Assembly (NCBI GenBank): GCA_002286715.1 | Contig: NSJX01000001.1 | Coordinates: 869,835-933,834 of the forward strand | Reading direction: 5' to 3' | DNA length: 64,000 bases | From: Dentipellis sp. KUC8613 | Taxonomy: Eukaryota; Basidiomycota; Agaricomycetes; Russulales; Hericiaceae | Part shown: positions 32,974-46,417 of the stretch, one piece after another | Layout: each line of letters begins with the position of its first letter | How positions within the stretch are numbered: the stretch's first letter is position 1 | Made by a program: the position numbers and the translations under genes | Notes under the pieces: generated by a model | What the model was told of the DNA's origin: nothing | Seen by the model: the letters and a program-made list of their open reading frames with translations, nothing else | Database searches by the model: none

Positions 32974-35661
32974 ATGCCTGCACCTGTGACGAAACCTCGT
33001 ACTCTCTATGACAAGATCTGGGACGACCATGTAATGTTAGTATTTGCTATCGACTGATCTGCATCGACCATACTCACAGCGCACTTATAGCGATGTCAAT
33101 GACGAAGGATTGGCTTTGATTTATATCGACAGGTAAATTTCAATATAGTCAGCATAGGCATTCGCTCATTCGTTAACTAGACATCTCGTACACGAAGTTA
33201 CCAGTCCACAAGCATTCGAAGGGCTGTGAGTCTAATTTACCCCTGACATCTGCTTACGAATCTGAAGGTGTATGTCCCTTGCAGTCGTACCGCGGGCCGT
33301 CCCGTTCGCCGTCCGGATTGCACACTGGCAACGGTGGACCACAACATCCCGTAAGTTTACCAGTCCGATCATGAAGAAGACTCACTTAATGTCGAATTAG
33401 GACTGTATCTCGGAAGAATTTTACTTCCATCAAGTCTTTCATTGAGGAGCCAGATTCAAGGGCACAATGTCAGGCCTTGGAGGAAAATGTGAAGGAGTTC
33501 GGTGTCACGTATTTTGGAATGACTGATAGGCGTCAAGGTGAGTTTGACTACGTCTATGCTGCACTTCAATCGTTGAAGCTCATTGACTGCAGGCATCGTT
33601 CATGTCATTGGTCCGGAGGAGGGATTTACTGTGAGTTGTTGTCAGGATACCGTCCCCTTAACCCGTCTTACGTGTAGTGTTAGTTGCCTGGCATTACTTG
33701 CGTGTGCGGTGACTCGCATACCTCCAGTAAGTCGCCGTCAAGTTTCCTAGACTCGCAAATTCTGACTTGCATTCTAGCTCATGGTGCTTTTGGTTCTCTG
33801 GCCTTCGGGATTGGAACTTCCGAGGTCGAGCACGTTCTCGCGACGCAAACTTTGCTGCAGAAAAAGGGCAAGAACATGCGCATCACCGTCGATGGAGAGC
33901 TTCACGAAGGCGTCACGTCAAAAGACGTGATCCTCCATATCATTGGTGTTATCGGCACCGCTGGTGGGACAGGCTGCGTCATCGAATACGCTGGGTCCGT
34001 CTTCCGTGGATTCAGCATGGAAGCGCGTATGAGCGTTTGTAACATGAGTATCGAGGCTGGTGCGCGTGCTGGAATGGTTGCTCCGGACGAAACCACCTTC
34101 GAGTACCTGCGAAACCGGCCGTTGGCTCCGAAGGGCGACTCGTGGGATCGTGCGGTGGAATACTGGCGTTCATTGAAGTCCGATGAAGGAGCTCACTTCG
34201 ATGTCGAGGTTCAGATCCGCGCAGAGGACATCATTCCTACAGTCACTTGGGGCACCTCTCCGCAGGACGTGGTCCCTATCACTGGTTCTGTACCCGACCC
34301 GACAACAATATCGGACCCCACCAAGCGTGCTTCAGTGGAACGCTCCTTGAAGTACATGGGTTTGACCCCTAACACCCGCATGGAGGACATCACCGTGGAC
34401 AAGATCTTCATTGGTTCGTGCACTAACAGCCGTATTGAGGATCTTCGCTCTGCTGCAAAAATTGTCCTCGCGGCTGGTCCTGACGCAAAAGTGGCTCCGA
34501 ACGTGCATGCTATGATCGTCCCTGGGTCCGGCCTCATCAAGCAACATGCAGAAGCTGAAGGCCTTGACACGCTTTTCAAGCGCGCAGGTTTCGATTGGCG
34601 GGAGGCTGGCTGCTCGATGTGCTTGGGGATGAACCCGGACCAGCTTGCGCCTGGCGAGCGTTGCGCCAGCACGAGCAACCGGAATTTCGAGGGTCGTCAA
34701 GGCTCTGGCGGTCGTACCCATCTCGTTAGCCCCGCCATGGCCGCGGCCGCGGCCATTACCGGCAAGCTCACAGACGTTCGCAAATTCCTTGGTGGCGCCA
34801 AAGCGCCCACCGGAAAGGTTAAGACGACTAGCGAATTCGAATTCCTTACCGACACGGTCCTGCCTCCTCCTGCACCCGAGAAGCCAAGCGCTTCCGCCAC
34901 AAAAGATCTGCCCCCTGCGGAAACGCCTTCTAGCGTCGAGAAGTTCACGACCGTCAAGGGCATTGCGGCTCCCCTGCATATCGAGAACGTCGACACCGAC
35001 ATGATCATTCCCAAGCAGTTCTTGAAGACGCTGAAGCGCACAGGCCTTGCCAATGCCCTGTTTTTCACCTTGAGGCGGGACCCCCACACCGGCAAGGAGA
35101 CGAACTTCATTCTGAACCGCGCACCTTATGATCATGCGAAAATTCTCGTGTGTACGGGCAAGAATTTCGGCTGTGGTAGCTCAAGAGAACATGCGCCCTG
35201 GAGTTTGTAAGTGCGCCTGTTTTGATGGAATCTGAATTAAGCGTAACCTGGTGTCTTTTAGAAATGACTTTGGCATTCGCTGCATCATCGCACCTAGCTT
35301 TGCAGACATCTTCCGTAACAACACCATGCAAAACGGCATGTTGCCCGTAGCTCTTTCGGAGGAGGATTGTCGCACGCTTGCAGCTGATGCGGAGGAGGGT
35401 CTTGAGCTCGAGGTTGATCTGGAGAAGCAGGAGGTCCGTCGGTCGAATGGCGAGGCTATCTCTTTCACCACAGATCCGTTCCGCCGACACTGTCTGCTCA
35501 ACGGGCTGGACGACATCGCGTTGACACTGCAGAAAGACAAGGCGATTGAGACATTCGAGGAGCGGAGGAGCGAGCTCTGGCCGTGGTTGGACGGATTCGG
35601 GTACGCGGGGCGGAAGATTCCTGTGTCGGCCAGGAGGCAAGCGAAGAAGATGGAATGGTAG
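32974..35661 (+). CDS. LEU1: 3-isopropylmalate dehydratase (isopropylmalate isomerase)
   Basis: Second step of leucine synthesis: 2-isopropylmalate to 3-isopropylmalate via a 4Fe-4S aconitase-type centre. As in other fungi, the bacterial LeuC and LeuD parts are fused. Several very short exons at the 5' end encode [39 protein letters not shown], the TVDHNIP loop and [13 protein letters not shown]. One long exon follows with [27 protein letters not shown], ligand cysteines in [12 protein letters not shown] and [11 protein letters not shown], and the swivel-domain part with [12 protein letters not shown] and [16 protein letters not shown] last exon from [17 protein letters not shown] ends in [12 protein letters not shown]. 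The WSL/NDFG junction spans an intron. Confidence 0.96.
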
Positions 35662-35925
35662 TGTACTTATCGACAAATTGTACTAGTAGACAGTCGCGTA
35701 TACGATTGTTAATAGCGTCGACGAAGAACGAGTGGATGGTCGTATATCGCCGCCACAGTTGAACTGAAACCGGCTGTTACATCCGTCACCATGACAGGCC
35801 GGGGCTGGTTGGTCAGGAGAGCTGACGGGTCACACTCTTTGCTTCGTATACTCTCTCACCTGTGCTCCCCTTGCTAACTTATACCTCTTTATCCACGTCG
35901 CTGGCCAGTTTGTACGCGTTGTTTG

Positions 35926-38863
35926 ATGGTAAATATGCTCACAGACGGTCAAACCAATCATGGTCAAGGTGCGCTCGCCTGTATGATTGTCCGCGCCAAG
36001 TCACTCACTGCCAGACAGGCTCAACATTACGTTCGACCATCGCGCGTCCAGACACTGAAGTAATTCTGTCCTACTATCAATCGGACCTAGCAGGCAAATC
36101 ATACATACCGGAGGAGACGTATGACGGATCGGCAAGGTTAGACCGGTCGTTTAGTAGTTCTTCGTCTTCGGCTTCCTCGACATATTCGCACGAATCTTTG
36201 TCTCCTGAAGACGCACACGCAGAAGGCAACATTCCGAGTCCTCAGTCAATAGTCACTGCACCGCACAGACGTAGACCGAGTTCAAATACGGAAGCTTCAG
36301 ACAACAGACACGTCGCAGTCGTCCCTGTTGACACGCCACCAACATCGCTCAGTTCGGGACAAAGCAACAGCTCTCTATCTCCATTGACACCGTCGAGCAC
36401 CATATTCTCCAGGCGTCGTCGTGGTATAGAGAAGCAAGACATAACCCTCATCTCTCGCCCCCACGCTGCTTCATCTCCCACCCATCACGTCGCTCCTTTG
36501 TCCGCGCCGATCGTAGGGAGCATGGTTGTATCAGGTGTTTCATCCGGTTCGTCCAGTCACTCTCTTGCCAGTCACCAACGCTCTATGTCAGAGGCTGTCT
36601 CTCCTACTGGTGCAAAAGGCGTACACCGGAAGACCTCTTCCCGCGACATCGGTATCGTCGGGACGCGTCGCGGCGGTGACAGCAGTGCAGCACCTCGTGT
36701 CGAACCTGTCCCTGCTCCTACACTGTCACCCCCCATCTTCCAAACTCCTCAGTCTCGTTCGCCGTCTCCTGGTGCTCCGCATCATTCTCCACTACCTCTT
36801 CAAGAAGATACACCTCCTTCGTCAGCGCATTCGAACGTCACCATCATGCCAATGATTGGAGAGAAGGCGTATAGCAGTTCACCGACAAGCATCCTTCCCA
36901 ACGCGTCAACACCTTCTGTACGGATGGCGGAGCACACAGCATCGGCATCAACGTCCTCACCGCTCTCCGCGTCTTCCTTCTCTGCCACCCAGCCGTCCTC
37001 GTATCTCTACTATGAACCTGGAGTGCATTCAACTGCTGGCCCATTACCTCCTCCCCCTAGGGCTATGTTTGAAATTGACTTCAAGACCCCACCACCTCCG
37101 CGCCCTCCACGCCTACGCTCACCTTCTCCTGCCCAGCCTCGTAGCATGCACGAGACTGTAGCGTCCACGTCTTCTGTCAGCGCGCTACTGCAATCGAAGT
37201 CTTCAACATATTCGCTCAAAAGCGCAGAGTCGACGATCGTGCATGAACGCTTGCCCAGTACTACAGGTCACTCACCAGAAATACCGACGTATGTGTCTTA
37301 ACGCACTACTGATTTCAATTCCCTTACGCATTTCATAGGAGCGTTCAAACATCTACAACCGCGCATGTACGAGAAGGGGCATTTCCTCCGTCCGCAATCT
37401 TAGTAACCCCTCCTATGCCATCAACAACACCAGCTGATAGCATACAGGAGCGCGTAGAGACCTTGCCGAGCGATCCCAAGTCTTCATCTTCTTCTCACGA
37501 TGGACATTCTGAACATGAACCGACTGAGACACACGTATCAGCAAGACGGCTGGGGTCCGAACTTCGTCGAGAGAGCAGCTGGAACAGCATTGGTGCGAAG
37601 ATGCCCGATGACACGCGGGCTTCACTCGACAGCAATAGCCGTCCATCTTCGGAACTGGACTCTACGCCGCCACTACAGCGTAGCCTCGGTGGATCGTCCC
37701 TGAGCATTGGAGAACCTTCGCCCAAGATCAAGGGCACATTGACCAGTCTCAAACGCTTTTCATCCTTACCACGAACTCCATCTGTGGCGGACAGTCTCCC
37801 TCCCAGTAGTGTATCTTCGCATCCTCCTTCGCCTCTGGTGCCTGCTGTCCGCCCCAGAAAATACTCACCTTGGCCTGATGCAATGTGGTGCAGGGACGTT
37901 CTTCACAAGAAGACAGCACTGGACAGAGCTACTGGCTACGCTATGAAGATCAATGAACTTGCTATGTATGACTGCGGACTCGGCGATTGGATCCTGGAGA
38001 CGAGGAGCAAAGGTTAGATGACCATATCCTCTACCATCGCTCTTGTCACTCAAAGCGACGCATCAGCGAATTCCAGGGGTAATAGCCGCTCGTCTCCCGC
38101 TAACGGGCACTCCACCAATTCTTCCAGGCCTTTATCCCTGCAACCACGACATGTATCTAATGGTTCCATTGCTTCACAAGCCACGTTTCCTCGACGGCCA
38201 GATGCATATGTAGCCACCGACCTATCACCTCGAGCAACCGACACACTCCCTCCTCATTATGTACCACCGCCTGCTTTGCCTTATCCTTCTCTTGCTCAGG
38301 CCACAGCGACTGGAAATGGCCATCGCCTTTCGGCAATATCTCCCGCGTCCGTTCGAAACATGCCATTCTCTTCAAACAAGTCTGGCGGATTCTTCTCTTC
38401 AATTGGAAGAAATTACAGCTTGAAGAAAGAAAAGGACCGTAATGGGTCGCTACCTCCTAAAGTTCTTGTGAAAGCACCTCCAGCCAACTCCAACCTCGCC
38501 CCTCGGCCAATCCAGATCGTTTCCGCTCCGTCTGTTCCGGGTGGCCCTCGCGCCGCGCCAGGACGTTTGCAAAGGTCACAAACCCTCATGCTGGCCCCGG
38601 CAGATACCTCGCAAACTGCGAAAGCGCGCCGCCGTAGCAACACGCTGAAGCGGCCCTCACTTTTCGGACGGGCGGGGGCGTCAACCGATACAGAAGCTGT
38701 CGAGGACGCAGATTTTACGCGACAAGTAGACAAATTATCTGACCTACTGCCCCACGCGGATAGGGACATCCTCGCAGGATACCTCCGTAGAGCCGGCCAG
38801 GATATACTGGCTATAGGCCAATATCTCGAGGATGAGAGGAACGGGACCATCCGTCGCAGCTGA
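35926..38863 (+). CDS. Ser/Pro-rich protein with C-terminal CUE-like domain, function unknown
   Basis: Long gene with three confident coding blocks: 36000-37293, 37339 to about 38012, and about 38066-38863. The proposed start (ATG 35926, MVNMLTDGQTNHG, then a 51-nt GTGCGC..ACAG intron) is inferred, because no in-frame ATG precedes a late Met in the large exon. Most of the protein is disordered, rich in Ser, Pro and Thr. Two compact parts stand out: RDVLHKKTALDRATGYAMKI followed by NELAMYDCGLGDWILETRSK, and the last 50 residues (VDKLSDLLPHADRDILAGYL then RRAGQDILAIGQYLEDE), which look like a CUE ubiquitin-binding fold. Lys/Arg-rich patches lie just before it (KARRRSNTLKRPS). I know similar basidiomycete hypothetical proteins but no function. 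Confidence 0.75.
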
Positions 38864-39113
38864 TACCCATGTCCCATGCATCCATTTACCTACTCTTCCA
38901 GCTATCTTTGCTCTTGACTCATCTGTATATCATGCATAATGGACTGAATTGAATCGACTGCTTTAATTAGACTACGCTGCATATGTATCTATCTATTTAT
39001 TATGTACCTGGACATTTGATTGTGAGGACCTTCTCACTGACAAAACGTTGGAGACTTCAGAACATGCGGGCGGACTGCAGAACCATACAGACATTCGTGA
39101 CCTTTACTATACT

Positions 39114-40951
39114 TTACCTTGGCATTGCCCCAGCAGGCTTGAATCCACCTCCAGGTCGCCGGCTCGTAGGAGCAAAGACTACCAACAATGAGACTGATTA
39201 GTACAACATGCGCGATGAGACGATACGCACTCCTCTGATTCGATCTCTCGGAGTGATTGGCAGGCCACGCTCCTCGAGAATATGAAGGGGCCCTCCTGTT
39301 ATTGCGGGAAGACGATCCGAGGATATTTTCGACTTCTTGTGCGCTGTTCGAGCGGTCGGAAACGGAGTTGGCTTGGAATGACCGATCCCCAGCACTGTGG
39401 TGGTTCTGCGGGAAATTGCGGTCTTGGCCTTGGTTCCAAGCTCGACCTTGAGGTGCGACAGGGATAGAAGTTCGGGCCGTAATTGGTGTTCTCTGAATCT
39501 GCGGACGGAACCTCAAGTAGATGTCAGCATTGGAGGAAATGGAAGCAAACCCCAGTAGCCTCCATCCCCCCAACTACAGCTCCTATATTGTTAGAGATAT
39601 TCCCTCCAAAGCCACCGTTTGAACGGAATCTATCTGCATTGCCGCCGTCATTGTGCCTTCCAGAGTTCGGGTCGCCAGGAGCGTTGAATCCAATGCTTGC
39701 GTCTAGGCCGTGAGCGGGAGCCAGAAGGGTCTTGCGTTTGATCTTATCGTATTGCGTCTAAATTCTTGTTGAGAGAAGCAAAATTCCGGACGTAGAAGAA
39801 GAAACGAACTTTCAGTTTCTGGTACTCTTTGTCCCTTTCTTTAGCTGTATCTTGGAGGTCTCTGACCTTTCGCCTTTCGACGTCCAGGTCGTGATGCAAC
39901 TCTGCCCAATTACGTTCTCTACGTGTTAATTACCGTCTGATTATTCGACAAACCTGTGATCTTGTTGCCAAGAATACTCATTTCTCCGTTCGCTGGAGGT
40001 TGTTAGACTCGACAAACTCCTCCATGAACATTGTTTCACCTTCTCTGATGACATTATCTAGCTGTTTCTGCAGTTGTGCGTTCTTGTCATTCATGTTCCG
40101 AATCACAGCTTGCTGAAACGAACTGAAACCCGAGATGTAGGCTTCCTGACTAAAGGTAAAGGGATGCCACATACTGTTCTTGATAGATCTGGTATTGCCA
40201 GAAGGAAATCGCTCTGCAGCATACGTGATGAACGGTAGTTTATACCGCGGTGAGAAACATCGACCAACCGAGAGCAGATTTCCAGGATTGTAGAAGGGCT
40301 CAGTCCTGAGAGGACAGACTACAAACGGTCACCGGTCTACCACGGTTCGAAATACGCGCATATACTCACAGTTTTATAGTCGTTGGATGGGTGGAGTGAG
40401 CAAACCTGTATATCATCTCCGTCATTAAAGCTCTTAATTCCGCTTTCGAGTGGAAAACGTCCGACGAACCACGACATCGTCACTAAAGAAAGTGTTCATT
40501 GTTCAGAGCTAATCCAACAGGCATGTATTAGACTTACGGTTCAGAAAGCGATGTCTCGCAAGCTATAAGAACGTCAGCACGGAGAATATTGCCATTGAGG
40601 TGTCATTTGATGCCACTTACCGGGGCAAAGTCGTGCGGAGCTGAACAGTTCATTTGCGCATTCGACTAGCATACATAGAGTTAGATCGTCGGGTGCCACC
40701 TGGGTCCTTGTCACATACCACAGAATATATGCGAACCTGCGGCCAAACGATGAACGTCACTCATGACAGAAGATCGACACAGAGAACAGAAAGGACATAC
40801 ACGTTGTCTATGAAAGAGAAACCATGTCGGTACATCGTCCGATCCAAACACTGGTGAAGCCTGTCACAAAGAAGACGACACTCACGACGACAGCCTTGTC
40901 GGTCAAACTCCTTCTGCAGGACAACGCATTGCACTTGGGTTCCAATTCCAT
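39114..40951 (-). CDS. HEI10: HEI10-type RING protein for meiotic crossovers
   Basis: Meiotic SUMO/ubiquitin E3 that marks crossover sites on the synaptonemal complex. Small exons, joined: MELEPKCNALSCRRSL, SHIFCVECANELFSSARLCP and ACETSLSEPDDVVVCSLHP form the RING finger, rich in Cys/His. Next are SVLSGLSPSTILEICSRAI, SFWQYQIYQEHSFQQAVIRN and a coiled coil (AQLQKQLDNVIRE to RRKVRDLQDTAKERDKEYQ). The rest is an Asn/Gly/Ser-rich tail ending PGGGFKPAGAMPR. The junctions around QEHSFQQ (52-nt intron) and REANGEM match the family pattern I remember from filamentous fungi. The 3' end (exon after QRI) is the least certain. Confidence 0.88.
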
Positions 40952-41351
40952 CTCTATGGCGAAAACAGTGTAGATTTCTGGAGCTGAAGTGGAAAATAGG
41001 CGAACGGGATCAGCAAGCCACGAAGTCGTCGAATGTCACACCCGTCAGGCCTCGTCCTGAAGAATGATTGAGTCACGTGCACCAGGCTAAACCGCGACAC
41101 GGAACGGTACTGATCGTAGGTGACCATGAACTCCCACTCCAGCTCGACGATATTGTACATAGTCTGTGATGGTTCATATGCACGACAAAGACGAAGACTA
41201 CATAACAAGAGCGGAGTTATGCGAGCGTCGAAATTATATGTAAGCGTACCTGATAAGTTACGGTAGATAGAGCAGATGCGTACAAGATTACCGTCTTCGA
41301 AGAGTATCCGATGGTCAAGGGGAAAAGATGTCCGGTATATCACAGCTATTA
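40952..41351. other. Intergenic region upstream of HEI10
   Basis: 400 bp between the HEI10 start and the GAS2-gene stop. An open frame on the minus strand (133 codons) has no family signal and no intron-exon support. No gene called. Confidence 0.4.
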
Positions 41352-44300
41352 TCACGGCTTCCAGACGGGAGCACGGTTGGGAGTATGTGGTACGGAACCT
41401 CGTTGACGGAAAGCTGGACTTTTTGAAGGCGTAACTGGCCTGAGACCGGGTCCCTCGGGTTCTGCTCGTCGCATGAATTGCAATGGTGTAAGGGGCGATC
41501 CTGGCGAAGAGGTTGATTTAATGGACTGTGGACTTCTCCCACTAGGGCTGGACAGCATAAAGGACGGCATGGGAGGCCCCTTCGGTTCTGGTGTGTGAGG
41601 TGGACGAGGGGGAGTTGTGATGATTTCAGGAGCCTCTAATAGCGTCGTAGAATTGATCCATTTCTCCTCTCTAGAGCCGAAAGCAGGTATTGTATCGACC
41701 GGTAACAAGCGAAACATATCAGCAAAGTGCGTCTTGATAAATCTGCAATAATATTAGCCAAGTTCTGCGATATCACGCATTGACGTACTTCGATAACTCC
41801 ATCCACCCGCCACCAACACGTACCATGACTGTCTGAGACCGCAAGATACGGCAAAAGCATAGCTTGGGATCTTCAGCCCCAATCCAATATTTCCCGCTCT
41901 GATCTCGCCAACCTTCTTCGGCCACGGTGATATTTATTTGCACAGGCAGATTGTTGACGATGTCTCCAACAGCCACATCTAGCTTATTCTTTGGATTAGC
42001 AACGTAAGGTTTTCTTTTGGGCGCCTGGTTCTTCACATGCGGCGTTGAACTTCGTTGTGCAGTCGGAAGTGACATGCGAGGTGCCCGGCCCCAAGTCGAA
42101 TGAGACACAGATGAACGAGACGCTCCGTATGAGTACGACTGCACTGACGCATCCGAGAGGGTAGGGGAGCCCGTACTCCTCATAGTAAGAGTGCGTGTTC
42201 GCGTACGGCCGACATGAGGACTTTGAACAATTGGCGAGACAGGTGATCCAGTAGACATACTGGTGGTGCGTTGTCGAGAAGCAAACGTCGATTGGTGTAG
42301 CCTAGATGACGCCGAAGAGAAGAGTGGTCCCGACACGGATCGAGTGGAAGATGCCATTGACATCTTACTTGAGGGCCGAGTTTGAGGTACATTGCTATTA
42401 TGAGACGCTACTCTTCGACTTGACGTGGATGGGTGCGAAGGGCCGCGAACACGGCTAGGATCCCGCGACACGGAACCAACTGAAAGCATAGAGTAGTGGC
42501 TCGACTTTTTGCGTAAAGCCGGACGCTGTGCTTGTGATGACACTCTGCTCTCTTTCCCAGAACTGACCGCGCTGGGAGGTCTGGATTTGTGACCGTTGAT
42601 GCGATCTGAAGCCATAGCTTCGAGTTCGCCCCAAGTCTGCAAAATCCGCTGATGCTCAACACGGGCCCGGGTGTCGTCAGATATCACCAGAAAGCAAGCT
42701 TCCATCCTTTCAACAAGCTCCTTGGTAAAAGCCATCCGCGCCTGTAATTGATCTTCCGGAGAAGCTTCTTCAGCGGAAACATGGGGCGACGAAAGTATGC
42801 CATCTGGAATTCCAGGATAGCTATCGACATGCTCCAGCAGGTCACTAAGAGCAGCGTCGCATTCCTGAACGATCTGCGCCAAGTCAGAGAGGGATGAAAG
42901 CTTCTGAAGTGAATCCTCAGTGTCCTTCATGTCCGCTAACAAAGATTGAAGCTCGGAATTTGCTTCGGATCTAGGGATATTAGGAGGCAAACTTGAAACT
43001 TCAGCAGAAAGACCATTAAACTCGGAGCTTATGACGGTGAACTGGGCTCGGGAAGGAAGGGACGGGCTTGATAATCGAGAAGCGACGTCAGCGCTGATGG
43101 AATCAAGGCGTTTTCTCAAGACCTGTATCCGATTTGACGGTTCACTAAATTGCATAGCCGATGAGTTGGAGGCCAGCTCAAATGCGTCTATATCGAAGTT
43201 ATTGAAGATAAGCAATGGTTCATAAGGAGACCAAAGACATACCAAGAAGAGCACCGCCTTCTGCCTGGTTCGGTGTTCGAGAATTCAAAGCCTCGGCTTC
43301 CTCCTTCGCAGCGGCCGCTGCTTGGCGTCGCTGCTCCACCGCGGTTTGTCTGTCTATTATCTGCGACTTCAGAGACGATATATCTTGAGTCCAGGCTTGA
43401 AACTGAGATTCCACCTCCTCTACGCGTATCGCCCGAGGTCCCAGCAGACCTTTCTCAGTAGACATATCGTGCCTTTTGCAAAGGTCCTCGAGGACGGGGA
43501 GTAGCTTGCGTGCGGAACCGATAGATTGAGAAATGTCAGGACGTCGGATGTCCAGTAAGTGGGTAGCATCGACCAGAAGGGACTGCAGATGTCCAGAATC
43601 ATCAGCGCTCTCTGAGCATGCATGCAAAGAAGCTTGCAAGTCTCCAAGCACTCGAGTAGCAGCATCCATATCCGCTATGATAGCATTCACATGCCGATCA
43701 ACGTCCCGCGCCATTCGCGCAGCTTGCAACAAGTGATGTTTCCGATCCAGCGAGGATATACTGCTACTGATGCTCAGAGAAAATGCGTTACTGTCAGTGC
43801 GGACGGCAGCGTCCAGCGTCGAGACATCGAATGGCAGTTCGAGCTGCGGGTTCGGATTGAGAGCATCAAGTGTCGCGTCTGCCGCCAAGGAGAAGCGTCT
43901 CTTGACAGCGGGTGGGCCGCCTTGGAGGGATTCTGGGGTGACGAAAGGAACACGATGAGGCAGTTCCATTATGAATTGTTCTGCTTCACTACGAAGAGAT
44001 TGCGCATCATGCGTCAATGAAGGTTCTGTCTCGCTTGATAACTCCGGGGCTTGCTCTTCCATGATGGCTTCGACAGTCGCGCTGAAGCCATCTTCCAGAT
44101 GTTCGAAGCGTAGTTTCAAGGCCTGCACGTCTGTTCGGATAGCATCCATGACGTGGGCCTGCTGCTGGACATGGTTTGCTAGTAGGACCATTTGCTTTGT
44201 TTGGGACAACACTATTGCGAGCCTTTCGCAGCGTGCCATCATATAAGCCCGTAAGCCAGCGTCCATGGCGGGAGGAAGGGACGAGATGCCTGTCGTAATT

Positions 44301-46417
44301 TCCTCCAACAGTTTCTCTTCTAGTTGATTGAGTTGCTCCATAGCGTCAGAAGCCGATGAAGCAGGAGAAACTAAAGGAGATCGAGGACTGTCGGGTGTTG
44401 GAGGATGACCGAAAGTCGTCTGTTGTCGCCAACGATGCTGAAGCATCGCCTCACCCACAGCGCACCGAACAGATTCGAGCTCCCGCAATACCGCTTCAGC
44501 AGAGGACCAGAATCTTCGAGCGTCTCGAAGAAGATCAGCACGGACCATTACGATCTCTCGGGCGGTATGGGTGGTATCCTTGAAAGACGACAGCTCTTCA
44601 ATGGCAAGAAGAGCACCTGACTTGAAGGTAGAGTCGACGGGGATGGAGTCGATCTTGAGCAACGCTGCCCGAGCTTCTGGTAGAAGCCGACAAGCCTCTT
44701 CATCCACGACCCCGGCTTCCTGTAACAAAGAAGGTAATAGAGCCAGAAATGCCGAATGTTGTGTGGGAGAAAGGCATGAGTAGGTGCTCAGATCTGGAGG
44801 GGTGCCATCACCATCCGTAGCGGAAACCCCGTTTTCCAGACGATCAATGATTGTCTTATATTGAGCCGATAATGTCCCAGCAGCCGAGCGCACCGTGTCA
44901 ACGTGTGTCACAGCTTCTAACGCGGAGTGGTAGTCTTGAGCATTCTTCTCCACTTGACGTGTTTGATCAAGAGCGGTAGACAACTCTGAATCCAAGAGCT
45001 GGTTTATGACCTCATTAGACTCCTTCTGATGGGGGAAAGCTGGATGGTGGGGACGAGGGAAGCTGCTTCCACTCGCGAGAGGGCTTTTCCTCGCCTGCAA
45101 ACGCTTCGCGATGACAGCTATTCGTGACATGAAAGTAGTATCCAGGCGTGCAGAAGGATGGCTTAATCGGGCGGTTTCTACCTCATCCAATAGCGTCCTG
45201 GCCGACATCTTATCTTTGACCGTTTCAACGTAGAACTCGTCGGCCCTACGCAATTTATCAGTATTGTTGCTGTGACATGGGGTGAAATCAGATAGTACTT
45301 TCTCCACTGAGTGACTACGTCCATGACAAACTTGCCGACATTTTCCATCTCTTTTATGCCCTGGTCCTCCAACTTGTCCTGCTCATCCAGAAGCTCCTCA
45401 GGGACCGGCTTCCGACTGTTGTCAATCAGTTTGTCAAGTGCCTTTCCGGCAACGGATATCTTGCCGTGTCGTAGAGAAGAAATTCGACCAGCGAACTGAG
45501 CAGCATCCTTGGAAAGTCCTTCAGCCAGAACGAAGCGGGCACTTCTAGAGAAGCCGACAGAGGATGAGAGAGAGGAGTCAGATGCTATAGACATGATAGA
45601 TCCTCGGCGAGAAGAAGGTTCGTCTGGCCGATTCGTAACTTCGTAAACCGACGGAGACCATCTTGCGCGAGTGGAAAGGAATGCCTCCAGGTCGGAAGTC
45701 AGTTTACGAAGTTCCAACCAAGCTGCCTTTCGTTGCTCCTCCCACGTCAGTCGGACAGACAGCAGATCCAAGCTTTCCGACCTGTCCCGCAGCAGATGCA
45801 ACAGTTTGTCGAATTCGTAAATAGTCGTCAGCGTAAGTTCAATAAGATCCGTATCCTCCGGAGAGAGGTTGCGCTTTGCAGTAGCTGAAGCGAGATGTCA
45901 AAGTACGCCGGCCAAGCATGAGTGCCATGGCGCTTACCTTTCGTGAATTGTTTGAATTTCTTTAGTTCGCCGGAATCGAAGACTTCGGTCTCCTTCTCAA
46001 TCTTGTCATGCTCGTTTAACCACTGCTGTAACTCGTCCCTGGAAGGTAAACCCGGGACGACTGCGGCGGATTCCCGAATTGCGTCGAGACCGGCAAACAA
46101 ATCTATGGGAGGCATTGCCTCCAGAAACTGCAGAACATAGTATCATGCACGGCGCTGTCAACGGTATGTGTCACCCGGCATACCTTGATTTTGTCCACGA
46201 TCCACTCTTTCCTCTCGCTGAATGCCTGCAGCTCTAAGACTTCGTGCGATTCCAATGCTTGCTCTACGCCATAGTCAGCTTCGCCAGATTCTGTGGAAAT
46301 CGAGAGAGTGGACCGGGAGGAAAGCAGGGATTCGAGCGAGCTGAGGTCCTTCGTATCGAGGGTACCGGGCGCCTCGGTATCGACGAGAAGTGAGTGGTCT
46401 GCGGGGGTATCTGCCAT
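41352..46417 (-). CDS. Very large helical protein with C-terminal GAS2/GAR microtubule-binding domain
   Basis: One gene of about 5 kb with at least five introns, roughly 1,550 residues. Start MADTPADHSLL at 46417 (good ATG context; an ATG at 46459 is also open). The first two thirds are long amphipathic helices of spectrin-repeat type, rich in Leu/Glu/Arg with little Pro or Gly. A Ser/Arg-rich low-complexity linker follows. Then comes a GAS2 (GAR) domain: NKLDVAVGDIVNNLPVQINI, WRDQSGKYWIGAEDPKLCFC, RILRSQTVMVRVGGGWMELS and, across an intron, FIKTHFADMFRLLP. The tail is Pro/Ser-rich. In animals GAS2 domains link actin and microtubules (spectraplakins, Gas2L). Some fungal Kar9-type proteins share the helical plan, but I could not settle orthology. 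No calponin-homology domain is seen. Confidence 0.85.

Noticed and set aside
35862..35925. Upstream extension of the CUE-like gene frame
   Set aside because: It starts at GTG rather than ATG; an ATG at 35926 with a 51-nt intron explains the start better.
40954..41355. 133-codon minus-strand frame between HEI10 and the GAS2-domain gene
   Set aside because: No family signal, starts and ends inside flanking transcripts; likely chance.
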